NCBI GenBank assembly: GCA_030848705.1
Contig: CM061245.1
Location: 58,988,006-59,052,005 of the forward strand
Length of the DNA stretch: 64,000 bases
Source of the DNA: Heracleum sosnowskyi
Lineage: Eukaryota; Streptophyta; Magnoliopsida; Apiales; Apiaceae
Direction of reading: 5' to 3'
The notes under the pieces are model-generated. The model was not told where the DNA came from. It did not search any database and saw only the letters and a list, made by a program, of their open reading frames with translations. A program made the translations under genes and the position numbers. The stretch's first letter is position 1, and every line of letters begins with the position of its first letter. Shown here piece by piece: positions 1 to 9,000 of this stretch.

Positions 1-1
1 A

Positions 2-2269
2 CAACGTTCAAAATTTCAAACTCGCGCTATACCTGGTGTTTTTCTGGGGTACCCTCCTTCCCAAAAGGGTTACAAAGTTTTAAATCTTTTAAATAATCAA
101 GTTCAAATTTCACGGGACATTACATTTCATGAACTTCACTTCCCTTTTCATTTGATTTCACAAACTTCTACTCAACAGACATATGTTGATTCTGTTTTTT
201 TACCATCTGTTACACATGTTCCTTTTTCTGATGACTTTCCTTCTGCTTCATCACAATTTCATATAACTCCCGAAATAAATGTTCCTTCCATGTCCACACA
301 GTCACCCATGTCCACACAGTCACCCATGTCCACACAATCACCTCTGATTCATGCTGATTCATCATCTCCTTCTTCTATCTCTGATATAGTCACATCATCC
401 ATACCACCTGTTCGACATTCAACACGGACTCGTGTTACACCTTCTTACTTAAAAGACTTTCATTGTAACATTGCTACTTTATCAACACCATCTCATTGCT
501 GCAATTTTGTTTCATCTGACAATTTTACTCCTGCTCACAAAGCTCACATTTCACAATTATGTAATATCACTGAACCCGCTTCCTACAAAGAAGCTTCTTT
601 GAATCCTGTTTGGGTTGAGGCAATGCAGAAAGAATTGCAAGCCCTCAAAACCAATAATACTTGGGATTTGGTTCCCCTTCCACCAAATAAACGCCCCATC
701 GGTTGCAAATGGGTATATAAAGTCAAACTTAAATCCGATGGTTCTCTAGAACGTTGCAAGGCTCGTCTTGTTGCTAAGGGTTTTAATCAAAGATTGGGAA
801 TCGATTATGAGGAGACTTTCTCTCCTGTAGTTAAGATGGTTACAGTTCGTTGTCTGATTGCTCTTGCTGCTAGTAGGAAATGGAACATGTTCCAACTCGA
901 TGTAAACAATGCCTTTTTACACGGGGATCTAAAAGAGGAAGTCTACATGCGACCCCCACCTGGTCTTGATATCCCACCTGGTTTTGTATGCCGTCTTGTG
1001 AAATCATTATACGGCCTCAAACAGGCCTCTCGTGAGTGGTTTTCCAAGCTAGTATCTGAGCTCACTACTCAAGGATTTCTTCAGTCCAAAAATGATTACA
1101 GTCTCTTTATCAAAAGGACTGACTCTTTGATCACAATTATGGATGTATACGTCGATGACATTATCGTTACAGGTAACGATTTCGCCTCCATTGCTCAAAT
1201 CAAAGCTCACTTACATCGTGTGTTTAGCATCAAAGACTTAGGTCTTCTACACTATTTTTTGGGAATTGAAGTAGGTTACTATGACAATGGTGTGACTCTT
1301 AGCCAAGCAAAATTTACTAAAGAATTGTTACGTGATTGTCCGTTTGATCTACCCAATAAAGCTTCTACTCCATTACCATTACACCTTAAGTTATCCAGTG
1401 ATGATGGTACACCTCTTGATGAACCTGAAGTTTTTCGATCTTTGGTTGGGAAACTTAACTATCTCACCAATACAAGACCGGACTTGAACTATGCTGTCCA
1501 AGTTTTAAGTCAGTTTATGCAACTACCACGTACTTCCCATCTTGCTGCTTTACTACATACTCTCAAGTATATAGCCACATCCCCAAACAGAGGCATTCTT
1601 CTTCAAGCTTCCGACTCCTTGACACTCCAAGCCTATTCTGATAGCGACTGGGCTGCTTGTCCCATGACTCGACGCTCCGTTACTGGATACATTCTATTGT
1701 TTGGGAATTCTCCTATAGCTTGGAAGTCTAAAAAGCAGGCTACTATCTCTCGTTCTTCTTCAGAATCAGAGTATCGGGCTATGGCTTCTGCTGCAGCCGA
1801 AGTTACTTGGACTGTCAGACTTCTTGAAGAACTTGGTGTCACAAATCTTAAGCCCATAACTCTCCACTGTGATAGCCAGTCTGCCATTCACATTGCCAAG
1901 AACCCGGTCTTCCATGAGCGCACAAAACACATTGACATTGATTATCATTTCACGCGTGATAAAGTTCTCGAAGGACTCCTACAGCTTACTTATTTACCTA
2001 CGCAGAACCAACTCGCTGATGCATTTACCAAGATCTTGCCTTTGCCTCAATTTCAACAGCTTATTTCCAAGTTAGGAATGTATTCTACACTTCCCAACTT
2101 GAGGGGGGGTATTAACAGTACTAGCAATGCTTTGCCAAAGAGCACTAGCACAAACAAACCACCTGTACATAGCAATTGTGAGTTAGTTACAAATAGTTTG
2201 TTACAGCAATATCCAGCTGTACAAAATCAGTTAGAAGATAGAGTAGGCAATGCTAGTATAAGTAGTTAG
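2..2269 (+). CDS. copia polyprotein, C-terminal part (integrase tail, RT, RNase H)
   Basis: This encodes the end of a copia polyprotein, which copies element RNA into DNA inside virus-like particles. The frame is open from base 2, so no start lies in the window. The first residues (GVFLGYP, then ISRDITFHE) match the end of copia integrase. A Ser/Thr/Pro-rich linker follows. RT begins near base 690 with GCKWVYKVK, then RLVAKGFNQ, LDVNNAFLHGDL, SLYGLKQA and the catalytic YVDDIIV near 1150. RNase H carries SDSDWA, SSSESEYRAM and HCDSQSAI, and the end holds the conserved TKHIDIDYHF and QLADAFTK. The frame has no stop until 2269, about 160 bases inside the LTR, so its last 50 or so residues are LTR read-through. 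Nothing in the visible part is broken. Confidence 0.9.
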   Translation, partial: QRSKFQTRAIPGVFLGYPPSQKGYKVLNLLNNQVQISRDITFHELHFPFHLISQTSTQQTYVDSVFLPSVTHVPFSDDFPSASSQFHITPEINVPSMSTQSPMSTQSPMSTQSPLIHADSSSPSSISDIVTSSIPPVRHSTRTRVTPSYLKDFHCNIATLSTPSHCCNFVSSDNFTPAHKAHISQLCNITEPASYKEASLNPVWVEAMQKELQALKTNNTWDLVPLPPNKRPIGCKWVYKVKLKSDGSLERCKARLVAKGFNQRLGIDYEETFSPVVKMVTVRCLIALAASRKWNMFQLDVNNAFLHGDLKEEVYMRPPPGLDIPPGFVCRLVKSLYGLKQASREWFSKLVSELTTQGFLQSKNDYSLFIKRTDSLITIMDVYVDDIIVTGNDFASIAQIKAHLHRVFSIKDLGLLHYFLGIEVGYYDNGVTLSQAKFTKELLRDCPFDLPNKASTPLPLHLKLSSDDGTPLDEPEVFRSLVGKLNYLTNTRPDLNYAVQVLSQFMQLPRTSHLAALLHTLKYIATSPNRGILLQASDSLTLQAYSDSDWAACPMTRRSVTGYILLFGNSPIAWKSKKQATISRSSSESEYRAMASAAAEVTWTVRLLEELGVTNLKPITLHCDSQSAIHIAKNPVFHERTKHIDIDYHFTRDKVLEGLLQLTYLPTQNQLADAFTKILPLPQFQQLISKLGMYSTLPNLRGGINSTSNALPKSTSTNKPPVHSNCELVTNSLLQQYPAVQNQLEDRVGNASISS
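290..343 (+). repeat. three tandem 18-bp units in the integrase-RT linker
   Basis: Three in-frame copies of an 18-bp unit beginning atgtccacacag encode three repeats of MSTQSP. They lie in the Ser/Thr/Pro-rich linker between integrase and RT, a part of copia polyproteins that tolerates length change. The third copy has single-base differences. Confidence 0.85.
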
Positions 2270-2406
2270 TCTTAGCTCCTGATATAGTTTAACAGAAACA
2301 GATAGATATAGAGTGTGTATAGCTTTCTTCTTCTACAATGGTACTTGAATATACAGTGTGAATATATAGTTTTTCGTTTTGATTCATCCATTACTGAAAG
2401 TTAACA
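2110..2406 (+). repeat. 3' LTR of the left copia element
   Basis: The LTR follows a purine tract (gagggggg). It begins tattaacag, which looks like a TGTTAACAG start with one mutated base, and ends gttaaca. These give matching short inverted ends (TGTTAAC/GTTAACA) about 297 bp apart. The partner LTR is outside the window, so the limits rest on the polypurine tract and the end motif. Confidence 0.7.
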
Positions 2407-2579
2407 GTGTCAACCATTGGAGTGTTTTTTGAGAAAATGGTGCCAAAAATGATGTGGATGAGAGATAATATTAAATATTATTATTTTTAAGTATGTGGCA
2501 GAATTGGCACCCCTTGAAGGGTGTCAAGCATTGGAGATGCTTTCAAAGAGTCTCTCCCCCCTCCCCCCCCCCCCCCCAA
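2407..2579. repeat. short MITE-like remnant and a C-run
   Basis: Two related short segments, gtcaaccattggagtg near 2409 and gtcaagcattggagatg near 2527, flank about 110 bp of AT-rich DNA, and the second is preceded by the imperfect palindrome ggcaccccttgaagggtgtc. This resembles the ends of small non-autonomous DNA elements, but I cannot define a duplication. A run of C with one break occupies about 2557-2577. Confidence 0.3.
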
Positions 2580-2867
2580 TAAGTATTGTATAATATTGAT
2601 GAGTTACCACTAAATAGCTTGTGCCAGTTGTCCCTCATATAGCAGATATAAACGACGTGTATAGTAGCTTACAATTACTGGTGTTGCCCAAATAAAATAG
2701 AACTTGCCTTGCTCTAATTGGTCAAGTAGTGCATTACGCCTTTCTGAAAATTCTAGTTGGTACTTATAACTCCGTACTCCGAACTTTTATTATTTAATAC
2801 ACAAAACTTAAACATATTTAACACTTTACATTATCTCCACAAAAATATAATTTCACGAGATATTACA
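2580..2867 (-). repeat. LTR remnant of a degenerate gypsy element
   Basis: On the minus strand a purine tract (aagggggaagaa) at about 2868-2881 directly follows the end of a gypsy pol frame and is followed by tgtaatatctcg, a plausible LTR start. The LTR then runs leftward as AT-rich sequence. Its far end is not recognisable and may have been lost next to the C-run, so 2580 is approximate. Confidence 0.45.
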
Positions 2868-2870
2868 TTC

Positions 2871-3900
2871 TTCCCCCTTAAGAGGATTTTGTCCCCATAA
2901 TCTTTAAAGCTTTCTTGAATAAATATGGATATTTTTCTTTCATCAGTTCCTATAACTCCCAGGTAGCTTCCTCCATAGAATGGTCTCCATATAACTTTGA
3001 GTGAAGCGATCACTTTGTTTCGTAAAAATTGTTGCTTCCGATCTACAATTTTTTTTTTTTGGCATTTCTTCGTAGGATAGATCTTTGTTGATTTGAATCG
3101 GCTTATAATCTATTATATGCTTATAATCTGCCTTATAAGGTTGCAATACTGAAACATGAAATACCTTATGGATATGTTATAGACTTTGTGGTAACGCCAA
3201 CTCATAAGTAACACTTCCAACTTTGCGTAGGATTTCGAAGGGTTCAATGAATCTTGGACTTAACTTTCCCTTCTTTCTTCGCATTGTTCCTTTTCACGGA
3301 GAAACTTCTAGAAAATCATAATCGCCAACTTCTAAGCTTCTGTCTTTCCTATTTACATCAGCATATCTCTTTTGACGATATTGTGCAACTATCAACCTCT
3401 TCTTAATGATTTTAACTAATTCAATAGTTTGTTGCACTATTTCTGGTCCAATCAGCTTTCATTCTCCAACCTCATTCCAACAAGTTGGAGATGTACATTT
3501 TCTTCCATATAAAGCTTCATAAGAAGGCATACTTATGCTTGCATGATAACTTTTATTATATGCAAACTCAATCAAAGGCAAATGATCATCCCAGCTACCT
3601 TTAAAATCCATCACACATGCCATTAACATATCTTCCAATGTCTTTATCGTTATCTCACTTTGTCCATCTGTTTGCGGATGATAGGCAATGCTCAAATTTA
3701 ACTTTGTTCCTAGACATTCTTGAAAACTCTGTCAAAACATGGAAGTGAATCATGCATCCCTATTCGACACAATTGAAACCGGTACTCCATGGCGACAAAC
3801 GATCTCTTTAATTTAAAGCTTCACCAATTGATCTATGTTCTCTTTAATTGGAAAAAAATGAGCAAATTTTGTAAGTCTGTCAATTATCACCCATATGGTT
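2871..3900 (-). pseudogene. Ty3/gypsy integrase remnant (chromovirus-like), decayed
   Basis: This is a broken 3' end of a gypsy pol gene. On the minus strand, short frames from about 3900 to 2871 give recognisable integrase pieces in the right order but in different frames: IDRLTKFAHFFPIK, then AYHPQTDGQSE (which includes the catalytic Glu of the DD35E core), EFAYNKSYHASI and YGRKC, and then the C-terminal GSVTYELALP, HKVFHVSVLQ and DKILLRGK, typical of chromovirus integrase tails. Several frameshifts and stops separate the pieces. RT and everything upstream are missing. The pol end abuts the purine tract and LTR remnant on the left, so this is a 5'-truncated old insertion. Confidence 0.8.
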
Positions 3901-3929
3901 GTTGAATTATATTTGTGTTAATATAAGAG

Positions 3930-4110
3930 TATAAGATCATGTTGGGGCCTTCCTCTGACACCTTAAGGTTTTAGAGCGATTGGTTACTTAACATGGTATC
4001 AGAGCTCGGTTTAGGGAGAGGTCTCAGGTTCGAGTCTTCCCACCCCCGTTATTTAATTTAAGTCTCTCTGGTCAATCATGATGAAAGGTATCGCACGATT
4101 GAGGGGGAGC
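3930..4110 (+). repeat. tRNA-like / TRIM-like fragment with a primer binding site
   Basis: At 3994-4005 stands TGGTATCAGAGC, the usual primer binding site matching the 3' end of initiator tRNA-Met. About 20 bp downstream is ggttcgagtct (4027-4037), which fits a pol III B box, and a weak A-box-like stretch lies near 3971-3984. At about 4097-4110 there is a purine tract, attgagggggagc. A primer site and polypurine tract about 100 bp apart is the plan of a tiny TRIM internal domain, whereas the B box points to a tRNA-derived SINE. I see no flanking LTR pair, so the class is undecided. Confidence 0.4.
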
Positions 4111-4711
4111 GTTTACCCCGTGGTTACGAAAAATCATCCTCCGTATCTCTTTGAAGCTCGAAGCAAAAACAAAATTTCAGTAATATCCGCACAACATAAG
4201 TTCCACTCCTAAGGATACATTTTCTACAATCCACCAAATCGAGATCACGGTCTCTTCTAGTGATTCTAGCATCTAACATTCACTAAATAATGAGTATTCC
4301 CACCCACTTGTAACTGAGACATGGGCAATGACAATGTGGATGTGAGTGATTTGATTGAAGAGGAAATTGTGGGGTAGAATCAAGGAGATAAAAATGAATA
4401 CATGTGTAAATATGTGTTGTGTGTGTTTATAGAGTGGCTGTAGTGAGACTAAACCACGTGGGTGGGTTACATTGAATGAAGTGGTTTGGAAATCAGAAGG
4501 TATATTAGGGATAATACGTGACACTGTCGCTGGAGGATGCATCTGAGGCCGTATCAGGGTAATACGAAACACCTGGTACCGTATTTAAACTAATGTGTTG
4601 TTTCGTTTTTCGTATCATTGTGATACGACTGACGAGATGCCGTATCCAAGGGACATATTGGACCATTATCTCATTGAGGGGAATTTTGGGTTTCCTTCTT
4701 TTAATTTTGGT
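4111..4711. other. unassigned DNA left of the Pack-MULE
   Basis: No convincing gene. The only long frame (minus strand, 4273-4572) has no recognisable domain. Words containing cgtatc/gatacg recur between about 4540 and 4645 and again right of the Pack-MULE near 6680, consistent with one older sequence that the Pack-MULE split. Confidence 0.5.
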
Positions 4712-4720
4712 TAAATAAGA

Positions 4721-4926
4721 GAGTAAAGTGCATTTCGTGTACCTGCATTTTGGCTGTCAGACCACTTGAAATACTCACATTCAAAAACTCGCACTTGCAA
4801 TACTGGACTTTTAAAATAATTAAAAAGTGTGTATCGCCGTCAATAATGACTAACTCTGTTAGTTATGACAGGGGTAAATATGTCTTTTAACGGTCATCTG
4901 CTTCTATCAAACTCATGGCCACCATT
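4721..4926 (+). repeat. Pack-MULE left terminal inverted repeat
   Basis: Starts gagtaaagtgcatttcgtg and stays nearly identical to the reverse complement of 6369-6575 as far as ctcatggccaccatt. The ATG at 4915 that opens the chimeric metacaspase frame lies inside this repeat. Confidence 0.92.
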
Positions 4927-5871
4927 ACTTCTCTGATTTGCTTTGGCTTAGCCACTAATCAAGCAGGAGATTCACTGGTTTTCTACTACACAGGTCATGG
5001 CTCAAAAGAACGCGATTTTGATGGAGACGAAATTGATGGCTTTGACAAAGTGTTATGCCCTGTTGATTATCAAAGTGCAGGTAAGATAACAGATGATGAA
5101 ATTAATGCTACAATTGTTCGACCTCTTCCTCCTGGAGCCAAGCTTCATGGTATCATTGACTGTTGCTTCAGTGGAACTGTCCTAGATCTACCTTTTTTAT
5201 CGAAAACGGACAGGTCAGTAGCATGTTGTTCATCACCTAACACACATATAAACAATTTTTATAGTAATATTAATAGAAATGCACACAACAGACTTTACCT
5301 ACATGATTGGACTCAAAACCTCTTAATCACTCACTCTTTAAATATTCCATCTTTCAGTTCCATTGCATAGTTTTTTTTTTTGCTAAATCATTGCATAGTA
5401 TTTTCTACAAACATCTTGCACAGGGAATTTTAAAACATTGTTACTAATTTTGCATCAATAATGTTGCAGCAAAGGAGCAACTAAATGGGTGGATCAGAGG
5501 ATACAATATGCAGCATATAAAGGAACAAGTGGGGGAATAGCCATCTCCATTAGCGCTTGTACCGATCATCATAAGTCTGGAGACACAACCGTATGATACC
5601 ACTCCATTTATCTTCTTATATACAGTTTACTCTTCACTTTTTATTCCAACACAGTTTCACTAGTGCATCCTCTGTCATGATACTATTACTCAACGTACAT
5701 GTAATCACAACTAGATTACTCATTTTAAACTAGTGAAGTACTAAAGAAATACTTGTATTATGTAGGCTTTCACAGGTATCTCTACTGGAGCTTTAAATTA
5801 CAGCTTCATTCAAGCACTAACAAAACAACCCAACATAACATACGGAAGCTTACTCATTGGCCATTTACCTG
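4915..5871 (+). pseudogene. captured type I metacaspase fragment (p20 region), chimeric
   Basis: Metacaspases are caspase-fold cysteine proteases that cleave after Arg/Lys. Three exon pieces are visible. Piece 1 (about 4959-5213) has GDSLVFYYTGHGS, containing the catalytic His, then DDEINATIVRPLP and IIDCCFSGTVLDLPF, containing the catalytic Cys in the form DCCFSG where many relatives have DACHSG. It ends at a GT donor. Piece 2 (5470-5590) reads WVDQRIQYAAYKGTSGG and ISISACTDH between AG and GT sites. Piece 3 (5766 to about 5871) reads GALNYSFIQAL and ends abruptly. The N-terminal zinc-finger region and the C-terminal end are absent. The ATG at 4915 and the first codons come from the inverted repeat and a short filler, so any product would be chimeric. 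Retained introns show capture at the DNA level. Confidence 0.88.
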
Positions 5872-5987
5872 CATTACTTCTCTGATTTGCTTTGGCGTAG
5901 CCACTAATGTTCAACCACAAAAAAAGATCCACTCATTGTTCTGAACCAAAAATTTGTTGGAAAAGTATAAAATTACAAGAATTTTAC

Positions 5988-6241
5988 CATGAGGACCTCC
6001 AAGTTGTTGAAGTGCATTGACAAATCTCCGGTGCAAGTCAGGCGACCAGCACCTCCTTTGTTTTCGCTCTGTTACTGCTGAATCAGAACTACTTGTTCCC
6101 CTAATGTTCCCTTTAGAATTCTTATCAATTGAACCAATTTCAACCACAGGGACACACAGAGAAAGATCACTAATGGCCAAATTCTTCTTCTCCTCCTTGG
6201 CTAAATTGTCGAGTTTCTCCTTCAACATCGGGTCAGACTCT
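5988..6241 (-). pseudogene. captured exon of a GARP (HHO/NIGT1-like) transcription factor
   Basis: On the minus strand one exon piece encodes LKEKLDNLAKEEKK, a Ser-rich stretch and then RKQRRCWSPDLHRRFVNALQ followed by QLGGPHG, the first helix of a GARP/Myb-like DNA-binding domain of the HHO type. It stops at a canonical GT donor (gtaaaat, 5987-5981). The rest of the domain, with its SHLQKY motif, is absent. An AFVPFK motif just upstream is out of frame with it. HHO proteins act in nitrate and phosphate signalling in plants, but this piece cannot bind DNA alone. It lies opposite in strand to the metacaspase pieces, so the Pack-MULE joined two unrelated sources. Confidence 0.8.
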
Positions 6242-6368
6242 TAAATGGCACAAAAGCCTCTATGATGCATTCCTGCAACACAATGTTACACGGAGACCTT
6301 CTCTGGTAACAAGTTTAAAGTTATGCCACATGTTTATTTCTATTTCATATTCAATTAGATAACCCATC

Positions 6369-6575
6369 AATGGTGGCCATGAGTTTGATAGAAGAAGATG
6401 ACCGTTAAAAGACATATTTACCCCTGTCATAACTAACGGAGTTAGTCATTATTGACGGCGATACACACTTTTTTAATTATTTTAAAAGTCTAGTATTGCA
6501 AGTGCGAGTTTTTGAATGTGAGTATTTCAAGTGGTCTGACAGCCAAAATGCAGGTACACGAAATGCACTTTACTC
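6369..6575 (-). repeat. Pack-MULE right terminal inverted repeat
   Basis: Reverse complement of the left end with about four or five differences by eye, ending cactttactc. It is directly followed by the second copy of the 9-bp duplication taaataaga (6576-6584). Confidence 0.92.
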
Positions 6576-6584
6576 TAAATAAGA

Positions 6585-7365
6585 CCATCACCCAAAATAG
6601 TGAGAGAAAATGTCCCATATACCCATATTTGAGATTGTGTGACCTTTATATGAATTTGAGGCCCTTTTTACCCCAATGATACGACATATCGTGCTCCGTA
6701 TATCAAAAGTACAAACACCTGACTAAATTGAACTTGAAAAGTTCAGATAAAGCTATAAAATTGTATATTGATGGTATTGGTGGATTTTTTTTGGATATGT
6801 ACATAAGATATGTGTTGTGGCTGTAAGTCTTTAACAGTAGTGGGCAGCGATGAGTGAAGGACAAGGAAAATGAAAAATACACAGAAAAGGGGATATACAC
6901 TGAGAAGCCCTACGAGTACTTGTTCTTGCCCACCTGCTAGTTGATATGCAACTCCAGTACTCTATGTTGCGTATCACTAGAAGACTATGCACTGTATCAA
7001 TCTGATTCAGAAGTAGGTGCAACGTATCCACCTAATGCGGAAGATGGAACAACGTAATCTAGTAATGCTGAGCACAATTTGACGTGTCTGAAAGGCATTT
7101 AGGATCGCGCTTTAAATTATTGATAAATAATTTAATCTTAAATTATATAAAATTTAATCTCAAAGTTATTTATACAAGATTTATTAATATTGATGATTCA
7201 GCTGCAGTCCGCTTGATGCTTGTTAAAGGGACAGAGAACGAGAACAAAGCTTACTTACAGAGATAAAATAATTTTACTTTGTTTTCCATTTCTATTTAAT
7301 TTTTCAAGTAAATTTTACAAACTAGTTGAAAATGGGGGAAAAATTAAATTAGTAGAAATACGGTA
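6585..7365. other. unassigned DNA between the Pack-MULE and the LTR nest
   Basis: No convincing gene. The stretch 7108-7190 (ttaaattattgataaataat and onward) recurs at about 51040-51120, and 7290-7365 recurs at about 50920-51000, on the far side of the nest. These repeats are part of the pre-insertion locus. Confidence 0.55.
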
Positions 7366-8884
7366 ACATTTGTGACGCCCCCAAATCCTAAGGGGTCAGT
7401 GGATTTGGTCGTCACGCTAAAATCTCAATTACACAACCTGCTAAATATTAAAACCAAAACAAATGTAACATCTACGACCCCAACTCTACCAAGAATCTTT
7501 TAGGCTATAGTGCTAGAAACAAGAATCCAAACTTTAATAAACTTAAGCTTTCTCTTTACAACAATACTCTTTACATAAAATCTATAACACTGATATAACT
7601 TCGATGTGAAGTATACCAGGCAAAACTAAATTTATACAATATAATATTTACTAGAAATCAACTCTATACAATACCCTTACACTAGGTCCACATGCTCTGC
7701 ATCAACTCATCTTCCCAACGTCATCTTGAATCATCTCGTTCCATAGTTATGCAATTAAATACTGGCAATCTACCTTTTCACTGGAGGGTTAAAAGGTAAA
7801 ACAAGCAAAAGTGAGCAAAAGAAGCTCAGCAAGTATATAATACTACACAAGATCAAATAATGATGCAATAATAACAATATGTATAAAAATGAACTCAGCT
7901 GGCCAAGAAAATGGCAACGTATGAGAGAATCAATTTAACTGGCAAAATGAACAACAATAATAATCAATATCAACTGTAAGTTAGAATTGGATTTTTACTG
8001 ACGCAATGAGTTATAGTGGATGATAAGTCACACTAAAACTCCGGACCATACCCACAGTATGTCCAAATACTGAACTGGATCCAAGGCCACTTTGGCCTAC
8101 ATAATACTGATACTCCGACTGGCGTATGCAGTCCTTAAAAACATTTCATTTTAATTAAAAACTTCCAATTCAAACTTAATACTGGGAGTTAGGTGTCGGA
8201 ACAATCGACTACCTCGATAATTTAAACTATTACTTTCAACTGTCTGCTTAACTATATCAACTGAATTAGGCTAAAACAAATACATAAGAATTAGATTTCC
8301 AATCACAAGGAATCAAGGTAAAATCTGACCAATATAAGGTGCTGCAAGGTATAAGTTATGAAATGGAATAGAATTTGTCAAATCAAGAACAATAAGTTAT
8401 CTCAATCTCAGGATAATAAAAGAATCTGGTTATGAAACAATAATTAAATTAAGAGTTGAAAACAGGAATCTTGATACGATACTCTGAACAAAAGAGCACG
8501 AGTTAGTAAACTTGCCTTTGGTCCTTAGCTATTACGTAAGGCCGAAGTACTATGATTCTCCTCTTCTTCTATCTTATGTCATCAAAATTCTCTATTCTGA
8601 TAACTCTTGGTTCCATCACATATGCGGTTGCTACCAGTCTGCACTACCGAGATCGTGCCCACCCAACTATTCACTAGTTAAATATAAGATATACTTTAGC
8701 CTTCGTACTATAACTTCTACATAATATAAATGTTTATAAACTTATGCGCATGTATTTTCTACAGAAAATTTGGCATGACCTATTCGTAAAGTGGACATTG
8801 CCCTGCTTTCAAAATACCAAAAGTACTAATTCAATCATCCACACACAATTCACAATTTATTTAGTACTCACATAATCTGCCTCG

Positions 8885-9000
8885 ACTTGCAGTAAACATA
8901 TAATAAATAGTTCTGCATAGACTTGCAGTAAACATATAAGAAAATAATCCTGCATTAACTTGCAAAAAACATATAAGAACATAATCTTGTCTTGAATTGC
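8885..9000. repeat. four imperfect 36-bp tandem units in the O LTR
   Basis: The word acttgcagtaaacatataa recurs at 8885, 8921 and 8958, with a decayed fourth copy near 8991, spaced 36-37 bp. The same array is in the other LTR at about 25725-25845, so it was present before insertion. Confidence 0.75.

Larger units (their letters stand above)
1..2406 (+). mobile_element. Ty1/copia LTR retrotransposon, 3' part
   Basis: The window opens inside a copia polyprotein. The reading frame is already open at base 2 and runs through reverse transcriptase and RNase H into a G-rich polypurine tract (about 2099-2109) and a short LTR. The 5' LTR, gag, protease and most of integrase lie left of the window. 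The domain order (integrase tail, RT, RNase H, LTR) is that of copia elements. There is no extra ORF before the LTR, so this is not a Sirevirus like the two copia elements further right. The insertion duplication cannot be checked because the left end is missing. Confidence 0.9.
4721..6575 (+). mobile_element. Pack-MULE carrying metacaspase and GARP gene pieces
   Basis: A 1855-bp element is bounded by inverted repeats of about 206 bp beginning gagtaaagtgcatttcg. They are flanked by a perfect 9-bp direct duplication, taaataaga, at 4712-4720 and 6576-6584. Long inverted ends with a 9-bp duplication are the signature of Mutator-like elements. There is no transposase. The interior holds exons and introns of a type I metacaspase on the plus strand and one exon of a GARP-type transcription factor on the minus strand. 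Captured host gene DNA with retained introns defines a Pack-MULE. The two ends differ at only a handful of positions by eye, so the insertion is fairly young. It would need a transposase from another MULE. Confidence 0.92.

Noticed and set aside
1633..1948. Minus-strand open frames over the copia RNase H region
   Set aside because: They are shadows of the plus-strand coding frame, which carries clear RNase H motifs.
3994..4040. A functional tRNA gene
   Set aside because: A B box is present but no clover-leaf with paired acceptor stem can be drawn; the primer-site word is typical of LTR elements.
4273..4572. Minus-strand open frame of 99 codons near the Pack-MULE
   Set aside because: No domain, low-complexity hydrophobic wording, and it overlaps probable non-coding repeat DNA.
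4915..5370. A complete functional metacaspase gene
   Set aside because: N- and C-terminal parts are missing, the open frame runs into intron sequence after the GT at 5214, and the whole lies within Mutator-type ends.
8512..8724. Small open frame repeated at 25349-25561
   Set aside because: The repetition is explained by the two LTRs of element O, not by protein conservation; no domain is visible.
8885..9000. CRISPR-like array
   Set aside because: Units of 36-37 bp repeat as a whole without unique spacers; it is an ordinary tandem repeat inside a plant LTR.
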